Shown here: in pieces, positions 47,542-56,439 of the stretch | How the letters are laid out: each line of letters starts with the position of its first letter | How positions within the stretch are numbered: the stretch's first letter is position 1 | Assembly: GCF_017854565.1 (NCBI RefSeq) | Contig: NZ_JAFMHJ010000003.1 | Location: 98,286-162,285 of the forward strand | Length of the DNA stretch: 64,000 nucleotides | Direction: 5' to 3' | From: Yoonia sp. | GTDB taxonomy: Bacteria; Pseudomonadota; Alphaproteobacteria; Rhodobacterales; Rhodobacteraceae | Notes under the pieces: model-generated | Told to the model about the DNA's origin: nothing | Database searches by the model: none | What the model saw: only the letters and a program-made list of their open reading frames with translations | Made by a program: the position numbers and the translations under genes

Positions 47542-48810
47542 TCATCTAAGCTGATCGATCGTTTTTCTAAGCAAATCGATCAAGCTTCCGTTATCTTTTC
47601 CAGCTAGCCGGCTTTCACGAGAAGGCGTATCAGGTTTTTCTTCGAAGAACTCTCGTACCAGTTCGCTTCTTAGCTGGTGTCGTTGTTCTATCGGAGCGTT
47701 GGCAAGATAAGCATCAAAGGCTTTTATCCTTAAGCTCAACGAACGAAGTTTCACAGCAGATTTGCGATGTTTGTTTGCCAATGACGCCAAGTACAGACCG
47801 GGGACAAGAAACACCGCTGAAACCGGTAATCGCATGAGCATTTCAGCAAACGTAAAGTTGGCAGTCTTGCTCAGTGAGAACCACATGCAGGCGGAAATAA
47901 TTGCAACTATCACGAAAATAATTGAAGCCAGCACGGAATAACGTGAGAATAGGAGAGACTCTTCCTTGGCTGAGCCAGCAAAGCCAGCAGCAAGAGCAGT
48001 TTGTCCAGCCGTATCGTAGAGGCCATTCAAGTTATCGAGAATGTCACTGGCTTTAGATTCATATTCCACCCTTGCTCGGTCCATGTCTTTTCCTAGAGCC
48101 ATGCTTGTATCATTGACCGTCTGCTTGATTTGTTCCGCTTGAGATTTCATATGCGATATTGTTTCTTGCATAGAATTTTCATTAGCTTGGTATTCTGCGC
48201 TTCGTGTGTTTTGAGCTTCTGAGAACGCCCCGGCAAACTCGGTTAATTTTTCTGTAACCTTTGCATTCACTTTGGCCTCATAATTGCTGATCAGCGCCTC
48301 AATCCGATGCTCTAAGTCTCTTAGTGAGCTTTCCAACTTCTTGGCCGTTGTCAGCAGTGATGAGACTTGATGTTCGCTCTCCGAAAGCTTTCTTTGAGAC
48401 GTTTCAACATGTTCAGTAAGATTTTGCTGAATTTCAAGAACCGTAGACCTAAACTCAACAATAATATCATTGGAATCTGAGCGAAAAATCTTTTTTACTC
48501 TAGGGTACGGAAGTCTGGAAAAAATTGTTGCGTAGAAATTCGATATTTGGTCGTAATGAACAAAATTTGTGGCGCTACTCCTCAAGTGATTGGAAACTTG
48601 CGTCAACTCACCCACGGTCTGCTGGAGTTCATTGGCTGAAAAGTATGAAGCTGAACTAGCTTCCAGTATCCAACGGACATATTCCGCTTTATCACAGAAT
48701 TCCCTATATCTTGGGTCCTGTTTTGCTGTGTCGGCAAAGCTATCCAGTGTTGCTTCAATTGTGTCCAGAATCGTCCAAACACCGTGACCCTTAAAATCGC
48801 TTTCAATCAT
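47542..48810 (-). CDS. Coiled-coil membrane protein of unknown function, AT-rich accessory gene
   Basis: 422 residues starting [20 protein letters not shown] soluble N-terminal part is followed by a long coiled coil from about residue 120 to 270 ([39 protein letters not shown]). Two membrane helices follow ([20 protein letters not shown] near 305 and [17 protein letters not shown] near 338), then a charged cytoplasmic tail. The gene is much more AT-rich than its neighbours and uses codons such as TTA, AGA and ATA, signs of transfer. No family is recognised. It sits directly beside the rimO scrap. Confidence 0.82.
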   Translation of the reverse strand: MIESDFKGHGVWTILDTIEATLDSFADTAKQDPRYREFCDKAEYVRWILEASSASYFSANELQQTVGELTQVSNHLRSSATNFVHYDQISNFYATIFSRLPYPRVKKIFRSDSNDIIVEFRSTVLEIQQNLTEHVETSQRKLSESEHQVSSLLTTAKKLESSLRDLEHRIEALISNYEAKVNAKVTEKLTEFAGAFSEAQNTRSAEYQANENSMQETISHMKSQAEQIKQTVNDTSMALGKDMDRARVEYESKASDILDNLNGLYDTAGQTALAAGFAGSAKEESLLFSRYSVLASIIFVIVAIISACMWFSLSKTANFTFAEMLMRLPVSAVFLVPGLYLASLANKHRKSAVKLRSLSLRIKAFDAYLANAPIEQRHQLRSELVREFFEEKPDTPSRESRLAGKDNGSLIDLLRKTIDQLR

Positions 48811-48981
48811 AACACTGACCCTATTCCACGAAATACAATCAATACATACAGTGGCCCAGCAAGGCCTTACAACTTCAATCAGCAGGGCACCGCCCATACT
48901 TCCCCCGTGGGGAGAGCGTCCCGCCCCCACCGAGCCGGTGCATTGCCCGCTTTTTGCGAACGCTGGCGGTATCGGCGGGGG

Positions 48982-49341
48982 TCAGAGGTAGTGGCTGGCC
49001 AGCACACAGATCCATGCGATGCCGACGCCGATGGCGGTGACGGCGACGGCGGCTGACCCGCAGTCTTTGGCCTGTTTGGCCGCGTCGCGCTTGTCCAATC
49101 CGATATCGTCCACGACACGCTCAATCGCGGTGTTCATGCATTCGGCGGCCAGCACCACGATCCCGCCCATCAGCAGCAGGCCCCGCTCTGCCCCTGATAA
49201 CGGCAGCGCAAGGGCCAGCGCACCAAAGACCAGATTGGCCACGATCCACTGCGTCAGCGACCCTTCGGTGCGCCAGACATGGGCGAACCCATCCCAGGAC
49301 CAGATAGCCCGCTGCCGGACGCGCATGATTTGTTGCCACAT
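48982..49341 (-). CDS. dgkA: Diacylglycerol kinase DgkA
   Basis: 119 residues with three membrane helices and the signature AECMNTAIERVVDDIG (about residues 66-81). It phosphorylates diacylglycerol to phosphatidic acid in the inner membrane. ATG 49341 has AAGGAT 6 bases upstream; the frame is open farther but lies in the promoter gap. It is divergent from the hemolysin III family gene. Confidence 0.92.
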   Translation of the reverse strand: MWQQIMRVRQRAIWSWDGFAHVWRTEGSLTQWIVANLVFGALALALPLSGAERGLLLMGGIVVLAAECMNTAIERVVDDIGLDKRDAAKQAKDCGSAAVAVTAIGVGIAWICVLASHYL

Positions 49342-49488
49342 GATGTTATCCTTTTGGCGCTTTGGACGGGTTTTGTCGAAACTGCGCGATTGCAGGCCCG
49401 CTGCCAAGCCCCTGCGCCTCACGCTACGGCACAATTGATCAGGACTGTGGATCGCCTATATTTACATCAGACAAAGGAGCGTGACGAC

Positions 49489-50127
49489 ATGTACCCGGCC
49501 TATTCCAGAGCAGAGCGGATCGCCGATGGCGCGATGCATGCCGTCGGTGTGATCGGCGCGATGGGCGGCGCGGTCGTGCTGATGGTCTGGGCCATGGGCA
49601 TGACAAGCGCGGGCCATGTCGCCGCCCTGTCGGTCTACGGCGCGACGCTGATCGCGACCTTCGTGGCCTCGGCCTTTTATCATATGACCCCTTGGGAAGA
49701 CATCCGCCCGGTCCTGCGCCGTTTTGATCATGCGGCGATTTACCTAAAAATTGCGGGGACTTACACGCCGTTGGTGGTGACGATCGGCAGCGGCTTTGCC
49801 TATCTCGTTTTGGCAGTTGTCTGGGGTCTGGCGGTCATCGGCATGTTGCTCAAGCTTTTTTTCTGGCGCACGCCGGGGCGGTTCGGCCCCGCGCTTTATC
49901 TGATCATGGGCTGGCTGAGTGTCGCGCTGATCTGGTCGCTTTGGGCGATTGTGCCGGGGGCTGCGGTGGCCCTGATTGCGGTGGGCGGGCTGCTGTATAC
50001 GACGGGTGTGATCTTTCATGTTGCGGAAAAGATGAAGTTTTCCAATGCGATCTGGCACGGGTTTGTCGTGGCCGCGTCGGCCTGTTTTTTTGCCGCTATC
50101 ACATTGGCCACGGGGCCGTTGGCGTAG
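49489..50127 (+). CDS. Hemolysin III / TrhA (PAQR-like) membrane protein
   Basis: 212 residues with seven predicted helices. ASAFYHMTPWEDIRPVLRRFDHAAIYLKIAGTYTP (overview; residues about 64-98) carries the conserved His/Asp pattern, and FHVAEKMKFSNAIWHGFV holds the C-terminal histidines; these are the zinc-site residues of the PAQR fold. ATG 49489 is preceded by AAAGGAG. The function is linked to membrane fluidity in related bacteria; lytic activity is not implied. Confidence 0.9.
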   Translation: MYPAYSRAERIADGAMHAVGVIGAMGGAVVLMVWAMGMTSAGHVAALSVYGATLIATFVASAFYHMTPWEDIRPVLRRFDHAAIYLKIAGTYTPLVVTIGSGFAYLVLAVVWGLAVIGMLLKLFFWRTPGRFGPALYLIMGWLSVALIWSLWAIVPGAAVALIAVGGLLYTTGVIFHVAEKMKFSNAIWHGFVVAASACFFAAITLATGPLA

Positions 50128-50468
50128 CCGCCGCGCGCCGCGACAAGGTATGGAATGCCCCACCTGACGCTGCGTCCCGATCCGTGTAAACCACTGACAT
50201 ATTGCGTCACGAGTAGCGCCCGCGCGTGTTCTTTGCGCCGGGTTGTAAATTTAAAATCTGCCATATTAGGCGGTGTAAAGAGTGCTTTGTTGTAAACATG
50301 CGCGTTTGGCGCCCGGTTGTGTGGGATTTACCCTCGGTCAGGCTGGGTGTCGGCGCGTCAAAAAAAGGCCTGAAACACTCTCCATTGACATAAAAACGTC
50401 CTATTTTTAGGCAATCACGGTTTCCACGGTTCGTGTGCGTAACCGCAGTCACAAGTTGGGAGTTAAAG
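50128..50468. other. Gene-free stretch upstream of the repeat-containing periplasmic protein
   Basis: 341 bp, more AT-rich than its surroundings, with no credible gene. TTGACA at 50385-50390 is a good -35 element, but no convincing -10 lies at the right distance. GGGAG at 50458-50462 is the ribosome binding site of the next gene. Confidence 0.4.
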
Positions 50469-50891
50469 ATGTTCAAAGTACAATCGCGTCCGTCGGCCAC
50501 AATGTTGGCCACCGCAGCCTGCGTCGTCTTGGCGGGCATGGCGTCGGCACAATCGTCCACACGGATCACCCTGCAGTCCATCAACGGCAGTGATACCATC
50601 ACCGGCGAATTCATCGCCATGACGGATGATGGGTATCGCATCGACACGTTGGCAGGCGAGATGACAATCACCGTCCAAGGTGTGACCTGCACGGGCGCAG
50701 CCTGCCCTGCGATATTTGTCATGGGCGCGCAGATTACGCTGACATCGCTTGACGGCAGCGTCAACATCGACGGCGAAATCCGCGGCCTTGAAAACGGTCA
50801 ATATGTCATCTTGTCCAAGACGATGGGCATGGTCCAGATCAATACAGATCTGGTCGATTGCACAGGCCCCGGCTGCCCGACGAACATGTGA
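50469..50891 (+). CDS. Secreted protein with two ~50-residue repeats ending VxCxGxxCP
   Basis: 140 residues. A signal peptide (ATMLATAACVVLAGMASAQ) leads to two similar units: ITLQSINGSDTITGEFIA to VTCTGAACP, and ITLTSLDGSVNIDGEIRG to VDCTGPGCP. Each carries a cysteine pair near its end, probably a disulfide in the periplasm. Similar units are found at the N-terminus of some alphaproteobacterial PstS/OmpA-type proteins. ATG 50469 is preceded by GGGAG. Function unknown. Confidence 0.75.
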   Translation: MFKVQSRPSATMLATAACVVLAGMASAQSSTRITLQSINGSDTITGEFIAMTDDGYRIDTLAGEMTITVQGVTCTGAACPAIFVMGAQITLTSLDGSVNIDGEIRGLENGQYVILSKTMGMVQINTDLVDCTGPGCPTNM

Positions 50892-50905
50892 TCCGCAGAC
50901 CGGCG

Positions 50906-51613
50906 CTACAGGCCTGCCGCGACCCGTTGCACCGTGCGCAACCGATCGGCATTGGCCGGGTGGGTGCCAAGGAACCGGTCGCCGGGATCGGGAATGCGAA
51001 AGAAGAATTCGGCGCCTTTAAGCGGGCTGAAACCCGCCGCCGCAGCGATCTGCGTGCCCAACGCATCTGCCTCCAGCTCGAACTCCTTGGAATAGGTGCG
51101 CGCGCCGACCGACGCGCCCATCTGCTGGGCGGACTGGATGGCCGCAACACTGCCATCGCCAAAAACCCCCGCGAGTTCGCCAAAGATCAATGCGCCAACG
51201 GTTGCATTGCGCTGCTGGCGTTCCAGATGGCCCTGAATGTGGTGCGCCGCCTCATGTGCCATCACGAAAGCCAGCTCATCCGCATTGCGGACCTCAGCGA
51301 TCAGCGACAGGGTAAAGGCGATCATCGGGCGGCCCGATGAATCGACGCTTTGATAGGCGTTCGCCTGCTGTCCGGGGCGGTCGTCCACGACAATGCGGAA
51401 ATCGCAGTTACGCTGCGGCGCCCGCTGGCGGCACATGTTTTCGGCAACCGGACCGACCGCGCCCACGACGGCCCCGAAATTACGCAGCGCGGCCCTGCCC
51501 GTTAGCGGTGGCTGGCTTTCGACAGGCTGGACCACGGCGGCATCGGGCAGCGGCACAGGCGCCGCCGCACAAGCCGCCAGAGCGAGGCAAAGCGCCAGTG
51601 GCAAAAACCGCAT
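50906..51613 (-). CDS. M48-family metalloprotease, lipoprotein
   Basis: 235 residues. A lipobox (LALAAC) follows the signal peptide; the zinc motif is MAHEAAHHIQGH (HExxH, about residue 123) and the third ligand is in FELEADALG about 60 residues later. M48 enzymes of this LoiP/YcaL type degrade misfolded envelope proteins. ATG 51613 gives a standard lipoprotein leader; ATG 51634 would add seven residues. It is convergent with the repeat protein gene. Confidence 0.88.
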   Translation of the reverse strand: MRFLPLALCLALAACAAAPVPLPDAAVVQPVESQPPLTGRAALRNFGAVVGAVGPVAENMCRQRAPQRNCDFRIVVDDRPGQQANAYQSVDSSGRPMIAFTLSLIAEVRNADELAFVMAHEAAHHIQGHLERQQRNATVGALIFGELAGVFGDGSVAAIQSAQQMGASVGARTYSKEFELEADALGTQIAAAAGFSPLKGAEFFFRIPDPGDRFLGTHPANADRLRTVQRVAAGL

Positions 51614-51708
51614 GGTGATCTTCTTGTGAGCCATGGCCGGAGTCTAGCATGTTGGGCGCCGCCGACCAGACCCTTGCATCATTTCGCGGTCCGGTTAGGC
51701 TGTGCGAC

Positions 51709-51942
51709 ATGTTTACCATTGAACACACCTATGATGCGACCGTTGTCACCCTTGTCGACGAAGGCGCCGCCCCCCTGCAAGAAGACGTGATCATCAACGG
51801 GTTTGATGATTGCATCACCGTGTCCCAGTTCGACGCGCGCACCGATCAGATGGTGAAAGTGACCCTGTCGCTGACACAGCTGCGCGATTTGCAGGCGGCG
51901 CTGAATTTACCCGAAGGGGTGTATCAGTTGCGCAAGGGCTAG
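51709..51942 (+). CDS. Hypothetical small protein
   Basis: 77 residues starting MFTIEHTYDATVVTLVDEGAA. It is predicted to be a small alpha/beta protein ending in VTLSLTQLRDLQAALNLPEG. I recognise no family. The last four bases overlap the convergent DUF167 gene. Confidence 0.65.
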   Translation: MFTIEHTYDATVVTLVDEGAAPLQEDVIINGFDDCITVSQFDARTDQMVKVTLSLTQLRDLQAALNLPEGVYQLRKG

Positions 51943-52187
51943 CCGACGCCGATCACCTTGTCCCGGCTGGTCTGTCCGCGCAGCACAGACAGCCGTGATT
52001 TAGGCACGCCCAGCGCCTTGGCCAATAGTTTCAGCACCGCTGCATTGGCTTTACCGTCTTGTGGTACGCAGGTCACATTGACCCGCACCTGCCCGTCGCG
52101 CAGCGCAACGCTGTTGCGCTGCGCCTTTGGCGTGACCCGGATGGCAAACTGGCTGCCGGGGATAGCAAGATGGTGCAGGTCGGTCAT
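51939..52187 (-). CDS. DUF167 / YggU-family protein
   Basis: 82 residues. FAIRVTPKAQRNSVALRDGQ and VPQDGKANAAVLKLLAKALG followed by RLSVLRGQTSRDKVI are the full DUF167 pattern (small alpha/beta fold, nucleic-acid related but uncharacterised). ATG 52187 is chosen to match the family start. Confidence 0.9.
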   Translation of the reverse strand: MTDLHHLAIPGSQFAIRVTPKAQRNSVALRDGQVRVNVTCVPQDGKANAAVLKLLAKALGVPKSRLSVLRGQTSRDKVIGVG

Positions 52188-52290
52188 GGGCTGTGGATGA
52201 CATCGCGCAGGCCCGACCGTCAACGTCTCTTGCGGGCCAAGGAGCCTTCGGCGAGGATATTTAAAACGACAAAGAAGCAAAGGCAGCAGC

Positions 52291-53400
52291 ATGACGACAG
52301 GGTTTTTCTGGGATGAGCGGTGTTTTTGGCACGGCGGCGGCAATTATGCCGGGATGTTGCCGGTGGGCGGCTTGGTGCAGCCGATGGATGGCGGCCTGCC
52401 CGAAAACCCCGAGACCAAGCGCCGCCTCAAGAACCTGATCGAGGTCACCGGGCTGGCCCGCGATCTGGACATGCGCGGGGCCGTACCCGCGACGCGCACG
52501 GATTTGCTGCGCGTGCATCCCGCGCATTATCTGGATGAATTCAAGGCGCTGTCGGATGCTGGCGGCGGCGAGTTGGGCCGCCGCACCCCCTTTGGCCCCG
52601 GCGGATACGCGGTTGCGGCCCTGTCGGCGGGGCTGGCACAGGCCGCGCTGGACGCAGTGTTGCGGGGCGAACTGGACAACGCCTATGCCCTGTCCCGCCC
52701 ACCGGGCCACCATTGTCTGCCGGATTATCCCAACGGGTTTTGCCTTCTCAATAACATCGGGATCGCGATTGAAGCGGCCAAGGCCGCCGGGTTGGCGCAG
52801 CGTTTCGCCGTGCTGGATTGGGATGTTCATCATGGCAACGGGACCGAGGCCGTGTTTTACGACCGCGCCGATGTGTTGACCGTGTCGTTGCATCAGGACC
52901 GCAATTACCCGATGGATACCGGCGCGTTCGCTGATCGCGGGACCGGGGACGGCCTGGGTTGCAACCTGAATATCCCGCTGCCGGCGGGCACCGGGCATCG
53001 CGGTTATCTGGCCGCGATGGACCGTCTTGCCCTGCCCGCGATTCGCGCCTTTGCCCCTGATGTGCTGATCATCGCCTGCGGATATGACGCCGCCGCCAAT
53101 GACCCGCTGGGGCGGATGCTGGCCACCGCCGACACCTTTGGGGCAATGACCGCGCGTGTCATGACGCTTGCTGCGGATGTCTGCGATAGGCGGCTGGTGA
53201 TGGTCCACGAGGGGGGGTATTCAGAAACATATGTGCCGTTTTGCGGCCATAACGTGCTGCAGGAAATGTCCGGCAGCCCGATCAACGCGCCCGACCCCTT
53301 TGCCGCGGTATTCCCCCTGCGCCAGCCCGACGCCCGTTTCGATGCCTATCTGGACGGCGTGATTGCGGATATGGAGGCCGCGCTGCGACCCTCCGCGTGA
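52291..53400 (+). CDS. Histone-deacetylase-like amidohydrolase (acetoin utilisation/polyamine deacetylase type)
   Basis: 369 residues of the class II HDAC-like fold. RPPGHHCLPDYPNGFCLLNN holds the tandem active-site histidines; LDWDVHHGNGT supplies zinc ligands Asp and His; GYDAAANDPLGRM supplies the second Asp; EGGYSETY closes the pocket. It probably deacetylates a small acetylated amine such as an acetylpolyamine rather than histones. Confidence 0.9.
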   Translation: MTTGFFWDERCFWHGGGNYAGMLPVGGLVQPMDGGLPENPETKRRLKNLIEVTGLARDLDMRGAVPATRTDLLRVHPAHYLDEFKALSDAGGGELGRRTPFGPGGYAVAALSAGLAQAALDAVLRGELDNAYALSRPPGHHCLPDYPNGFCLLNNIGIAIEAAKAAGLAQRFAVLDWDVHHGNGTEAVFYDRADVLTVSLHQDRNYPMDTGAFADRGTGDGLGCNLNIPLPAGTGHRGYLAAMDRLALPAIRAFAPDVLIIACGYDAAANDPLGRMLATADTFGAMTARVMTLAADVCDRRLVMVHEGGYSETYVPFCGHNVLQEMSGSPINAPDPFAAVFPLRQPDARFDAYLDGVIADMEAALRPSA

Positions 53401-53571
53401 GACATGGCACTTTCGCCATGATGCGATCAGATGGTTTTAATGCCATTGCGGACGAATATTGCGATCGTTTTGCCGATCAGGACGGTCTTGCCGTCGGCTG
53501 TGCCCGGTGATCGCAGGTTGCAGGAGGGCGCTGGCCCACATATCTGTGACGCAGCCATTACAGGACAAGCC

Positions 53572-54150
53572 ATGCCCACGCCCAATTCTGCTGCACTCGA
53601 CTTTCTGCTGACCCGCCGGTCGCGCCCGGCAAAGACACTGACGATGCCGGTGCCTGACCGCGCAGCGCTGCAAACCCTGCTGACCGCCGCCGCGCGCACG
53701 CCCGATCATGGCAAGCTGGAACCGTGGCGGTTTATCGTGCTGAGCAAACCCGCCCTGGCCCGTCTGGCCGCGATGATCCCCGCGCGCGGGGCGGCCCTTG
53801 GGATTGAGCCCGATAAAATCGCCAAGGCCGCGGCGCAGTTTGGCACCGCCGACCTTGCCGTCGCGGTGATCAGCGCGCCCAAAGCCTCTGACAATATCCC
53901 GCAGATTGAACAGATTTATTCTGCAGGGGCTGTCTGCCTTTCGCTTGTCAACGCCGCCCTTGCCGCAGGTTGGGGGGCCAATTGGCTGTCGGGCTGGGCC
54001 AGCCATGATCGGCCATTTGTCCGTGACGGGCTTGGGCTTGCGGATCATGAAACTGTCGCCGGGCTGATCCATTTGGGCACGGAAACCAGCACGCCCCCCG
54101 ACCGGCCCCGCCCGGATTTGGGCGCGATTACAACATGGGTGGACGCATGA
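53572..54150 (+). CDS. Nitroreductase family protein (YdjA-like)
   Basis: 192 residues. LDFLLTRRSRPAKTLTMPVP is the N-terminal FMN-binding arginine region, and AARTPDHGKLEPWRFIVL follows near residue 40, a YdjA hallmark; NWLSGWASHDRPF is near 140. It would reduce nitro or quinone compounds with NAD(P)H using FMN. ATG 53572 is selected; upstream frame is open but contains no supported start. It overlaps the EI24 gene by ATGA. Confidence 0.87.
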   Translation: MPTPNSAALDFLLTRRSRPAKTLTMPVPDRAALQTLLTAAARTPDHGKLEPWRFIVLSKPALARLAAMIPARGAALGIEPDKIAKAAAQFGTADLAVAVISAPKASDNIPQIEQIYSAGAVCLSLVNAALAAGWGANWLSGWASHDRPFVRDGLGLADHETVAGLIHLGTETSTPPDRPRPDLGAITTWVDA

Positions 54151-54836
54151 TCCTGACCGATTTCGCCAAAGCGCTGGCACAGCTGACCGATAGCCGATTT
54201 CAAAGCGTGCTTTGGCGCGGCATTGGCCTGACGATCGCCCTGCTTGTGGGGATTTACGCCGCGCTTTTGTGGGTGATTGACCTGCTTACCGCCGATCCGA
54301 TCACCATGCCCGGCGGCGGCGAAGTGACGTGGCTGGGTGATCTACTTGGCTGGGGCTCGCTTGGGCTGGTGATCTTTTTGTCGGTCTTTTTGATGATCCC
54401 GGTGGCGTCCGCTATCACCTCGCTTTTCCTTGACGAGGTTGCGCAAGCGGTTGAAGACAAACACTATCCCACGTTGCCCCCGGTGCCACATGTCGGCTTT
54501 TGGGAGGCACTGCGCGACACGGTTAACTTTTTGGGGGTCCTGATTGGGGCGAACCTGCTGGCGTTCATTGCCTATGCAATCTTTCCGTTCGCCGCGCTTT
54601 TCATCTTTTACGCGCTCAACGGTTTTTTGCTGGGGCGGGAATATTTCCAGTTGGCCGCGATGCGCCGTGAAGGCCGTGAAGGCGCCAAGGCGCTGCGCAA
54701 GCGGCATCAGGGCACGATTTGGGCGGCGGGCTGTTTGATGGCCGTGCCGCTGTCATTCCCGCTGATCAACCTGTTCATTCCGATTCTGGGTGCAGCGACG
54801 TTCACCCACCTTTATCATCGGCTTAGTCAGCGCTGA
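54147..54836 (+). CDS. EI24-domain (CysZ-like) membrane protein
   Basis: 229 residues with four or more helices. Segments VFLMIPVASAITSLFLDEVA and ALNGFLLGREYFQLAAMRRE match the EI24/CysZ family. CysZ is a sulfate permease in gamma-proteobacteria, but the family is broad and the role here is uncertain. ATG 54147 overlaps the nitroreductase stop; its 3' end overlaps the convergent DUF1467 gene by 14 bases. Confidence 0.85.
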   Translation: MILTDFAKALAQLTDSRFQSVLWRGIGLTIALLVGIYAALLWVIDLLTADPITMPGGGEVTWLGDLLGWGSLGLVIFLSVFLMIPVASAITSLFLDEVAQAVEDKHYPTLPPVPHVGFWEALRDTVNFLGVLIGANLLAFIAYAIFPFAALFIFYALNGFLLGREYFQLAAMRREGREGAKALRKRHQGTIWAAGCLMAVPLSFPLINLFIPILGAATFTHLYHRLSQR

Positions 54837-55104
54837 TCGGGGTCATCCGGTTGAACCAGTCCAGATCACGCACGGAAATCGCTTCCGACAGGATCGTGCC
54901 CGCGATGATCGCCCAGATACCAACCGCCCAGATCGTCGTGATCTTGGCCTTGCGGCGCAACTGCGGGTCCGCCGGGGCAGATGATGGCGTGCCCGGCACG
55001 ACATGGCCCGCCTCGCCTTGGGTCGTCATCCGCAGGGGCAGCACGACAAAGAAAACCATGGCCCATACCACAGCAAACAGAACAAAGGCAGAGACCGGGT
55101 TCAT
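54823..55104 (-). CDS. DUF1467 family membrane protein
   Basis: 93 residues with two helices (ALFVLFAVVWAMVFFVVLPL-like segment at the N-terminus, and TIWAVGIWAIIAGTILSEAI near residue 57) linked by LRMTTQGEAGHVVPGTPSSA. This is the alphaproteobacterial DUF1467 pattern; function unknown. It lies 62 bp downstream of the epimerase gene and is likely cotranscribed with it, as in related genomes. Confidence 0.88.
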   Translation of the reverse strand: MNPVSAFVLFAVVWAMVFFVVLPLRMTTQGEAGHVVPGTPSSAPADPQLRRKAKITTIWAVGIWAIIAGTILSEAISVRDLDWFNRMTPISAD

Positions 55105-55166
55105 CAGATTTCCTTTTGCAAAGACCTACCCCGCTAGATACGCCGATTAGCCGGGCTGACAAGGCG

Positions 55167-55571
55167 TTAAACCTGTTCCAGTTCGATCAGACAGCCGTTA
55201 AAATCCTTGGGATGCAGGAACAGGACCGGCTTGCCATGCGCGCCGGTCTTGGGTGCGCCACCACCCAGCACCCGCGCGCCCTGCGCCAGCAGATGGTCGC
55301 GGGCGGCCAGGATATCATCCACCTCGTAGCAGATATGGTGGATGCCGCCGGATGGGTTCTTGTCCAGGAACCCCTGAATCGGGGATGCTGTGCCCAGCGG
55401 AAAAAGCAGCTCGATCTTGGTGTTGGGCAGCGTGATGAAAACAACCGTGACCCCATGATCGGGTTCATCTTGCGGCGGCCCGACCTCGGCACCCAGCATT
55501 GTGCGGTATTGCGCGCTTGCCGCCTCCAGGTCGGGGACAGCAATGGCGACGTGATTAAGACGACCAATCAT
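55167..55571 (-). CDS. mce: Methylmalonyl-CoA epimerase
   Basis: 134 residues of the vicinal-oxygen-chelate fold. RLNHVAIAVPDLEAA, GGIHHICYEVDDILAA and CLIELEQV supply the metal-binding His and Glu residues. It interconverts (R)- and (S)-methylmalonyl-CoA in propionyl-CoA metabolism. ATG 55571 is used; the frame is open upstream into the promoter of the divergent response-regulator gene. Confidence 0.92.
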   Translation of the reverse strand: MIGRLNHVAIAVPDLEAASAQYRTMLGAEVGPPQDEPDHGVTVVFITLPNTKIELLFPLGTASPIQGFLDKNPSGGIHHICYEVDDILAARDHLLAQGARVLGGGAPKTGAHGKPVLFLHPKDFNGCLIELEQV

Positions 55572-55700
55572 CGGCGAAACTCCTCTTTTTGGGCAATATG
55601 ACGCGGCGGCGGGGCGGGTGCAACGCGCGATCAGATTAAGGACCTGTTCACCTTGTGCTGCTTTGTATGTCGGTAACCGCAACCGAAGGGAAGAATCGCG

Positions 55701-56417
55701 ATGGATGCCTTGAATGAAATGATGCTGATGCGCGCGCCGACCGCGCGCCGACCGCTTCTGGGGCTGACGGTTCTGGTTGTCGAAGACAGCCGTTTCGCCT
55801 GCGAGGCGCTGCGCCTTTTATGCCTCCGCTCGGGCGCGCGGATCCGACGGGCCGATAGCCTTGAAAATGCGCGGCGGCATCTGGCCATCTATCGCCCTTC
55901 GGTGCTGTTGGCGGATGTCGGGCTGCCCGATGGGTCCGGCCTTGGGTTGATACGGGCGCTGTCCTGCGCGGCGCCCCGTATTGATGTGATCTTAGGGATC
56001 AGCGGTGATCCCGCAGTCGCGGATTCGGTGATGGCGGCGGGCGCCGACGGTTTCATGGAAAAACCCATCGCCAGCCTTGCCGCGTTTCAATCCGCGATCC
56101 TGCGACACCTGCCCGCCGACCGGCAACCGCCCGGGCCGCGTTTGATGACGGACGAGACGGTGAACCCTGACCGGATCGCATATCAAGATGACCTGACGCA
56201 TATCGCGCAGGTGCTGAACCGTGACGCAGATAGCGAAGACATTGATTACGTGACACAATTTCTGGGCGGCGTCGCACGATCGGCACAGGACCACGATCTT
56301 GACCGCGCGGTTTGCGATCTGGCCCGTCTGCGCGTGGCAGGGGCCAGCATCAAATCCGGTGTCGCCGCGCTGAGTGAACTGGTGCAACTGCGCCTTGACG
56401 CAAGCGGGCCATTATAG
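55701..56417 (+). CDS. Response regulator with unassigned C-terminal domain
   Basis: 238 residues. The receiver domain (about residues 20-140) has the acidic pair in VLVVEDSRFAC, the phosphorylation aspartate in VLLADVGLPDGSG, and lysine in FMEKPIAS. The 95-residue C-terminal part (RIAYQDDLTHIAQVLNRDAD onward) is helical and lacks a DNA-binding motif. No histidine kinase is adjacent. The start is the only supported ATG. Confidence 0.85.
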   Translation: MDALNEMMLMRAPTARRPLLGLTVLVVEDSRFACEALRLLCLRSGARIRRADSLENARRHLAIYRPSVLLADVGLPDGSGLGLIRALSCAAPRIDVILGISGDPAVADSVMAAGADGFMEKPIASLAAFQSAILRHLPADRQPPGPRLMTDETVNPDRIAYQDDLTHIAQVLNRDADSEDIDYVTQFLGGVARSAQDHDLDRAVCDLARLRVAGASIKSGVAALSELVQLRLDASGPL

Positions 56418-56439
56418 GCCCGCCGCGCGGCAACTTGGC

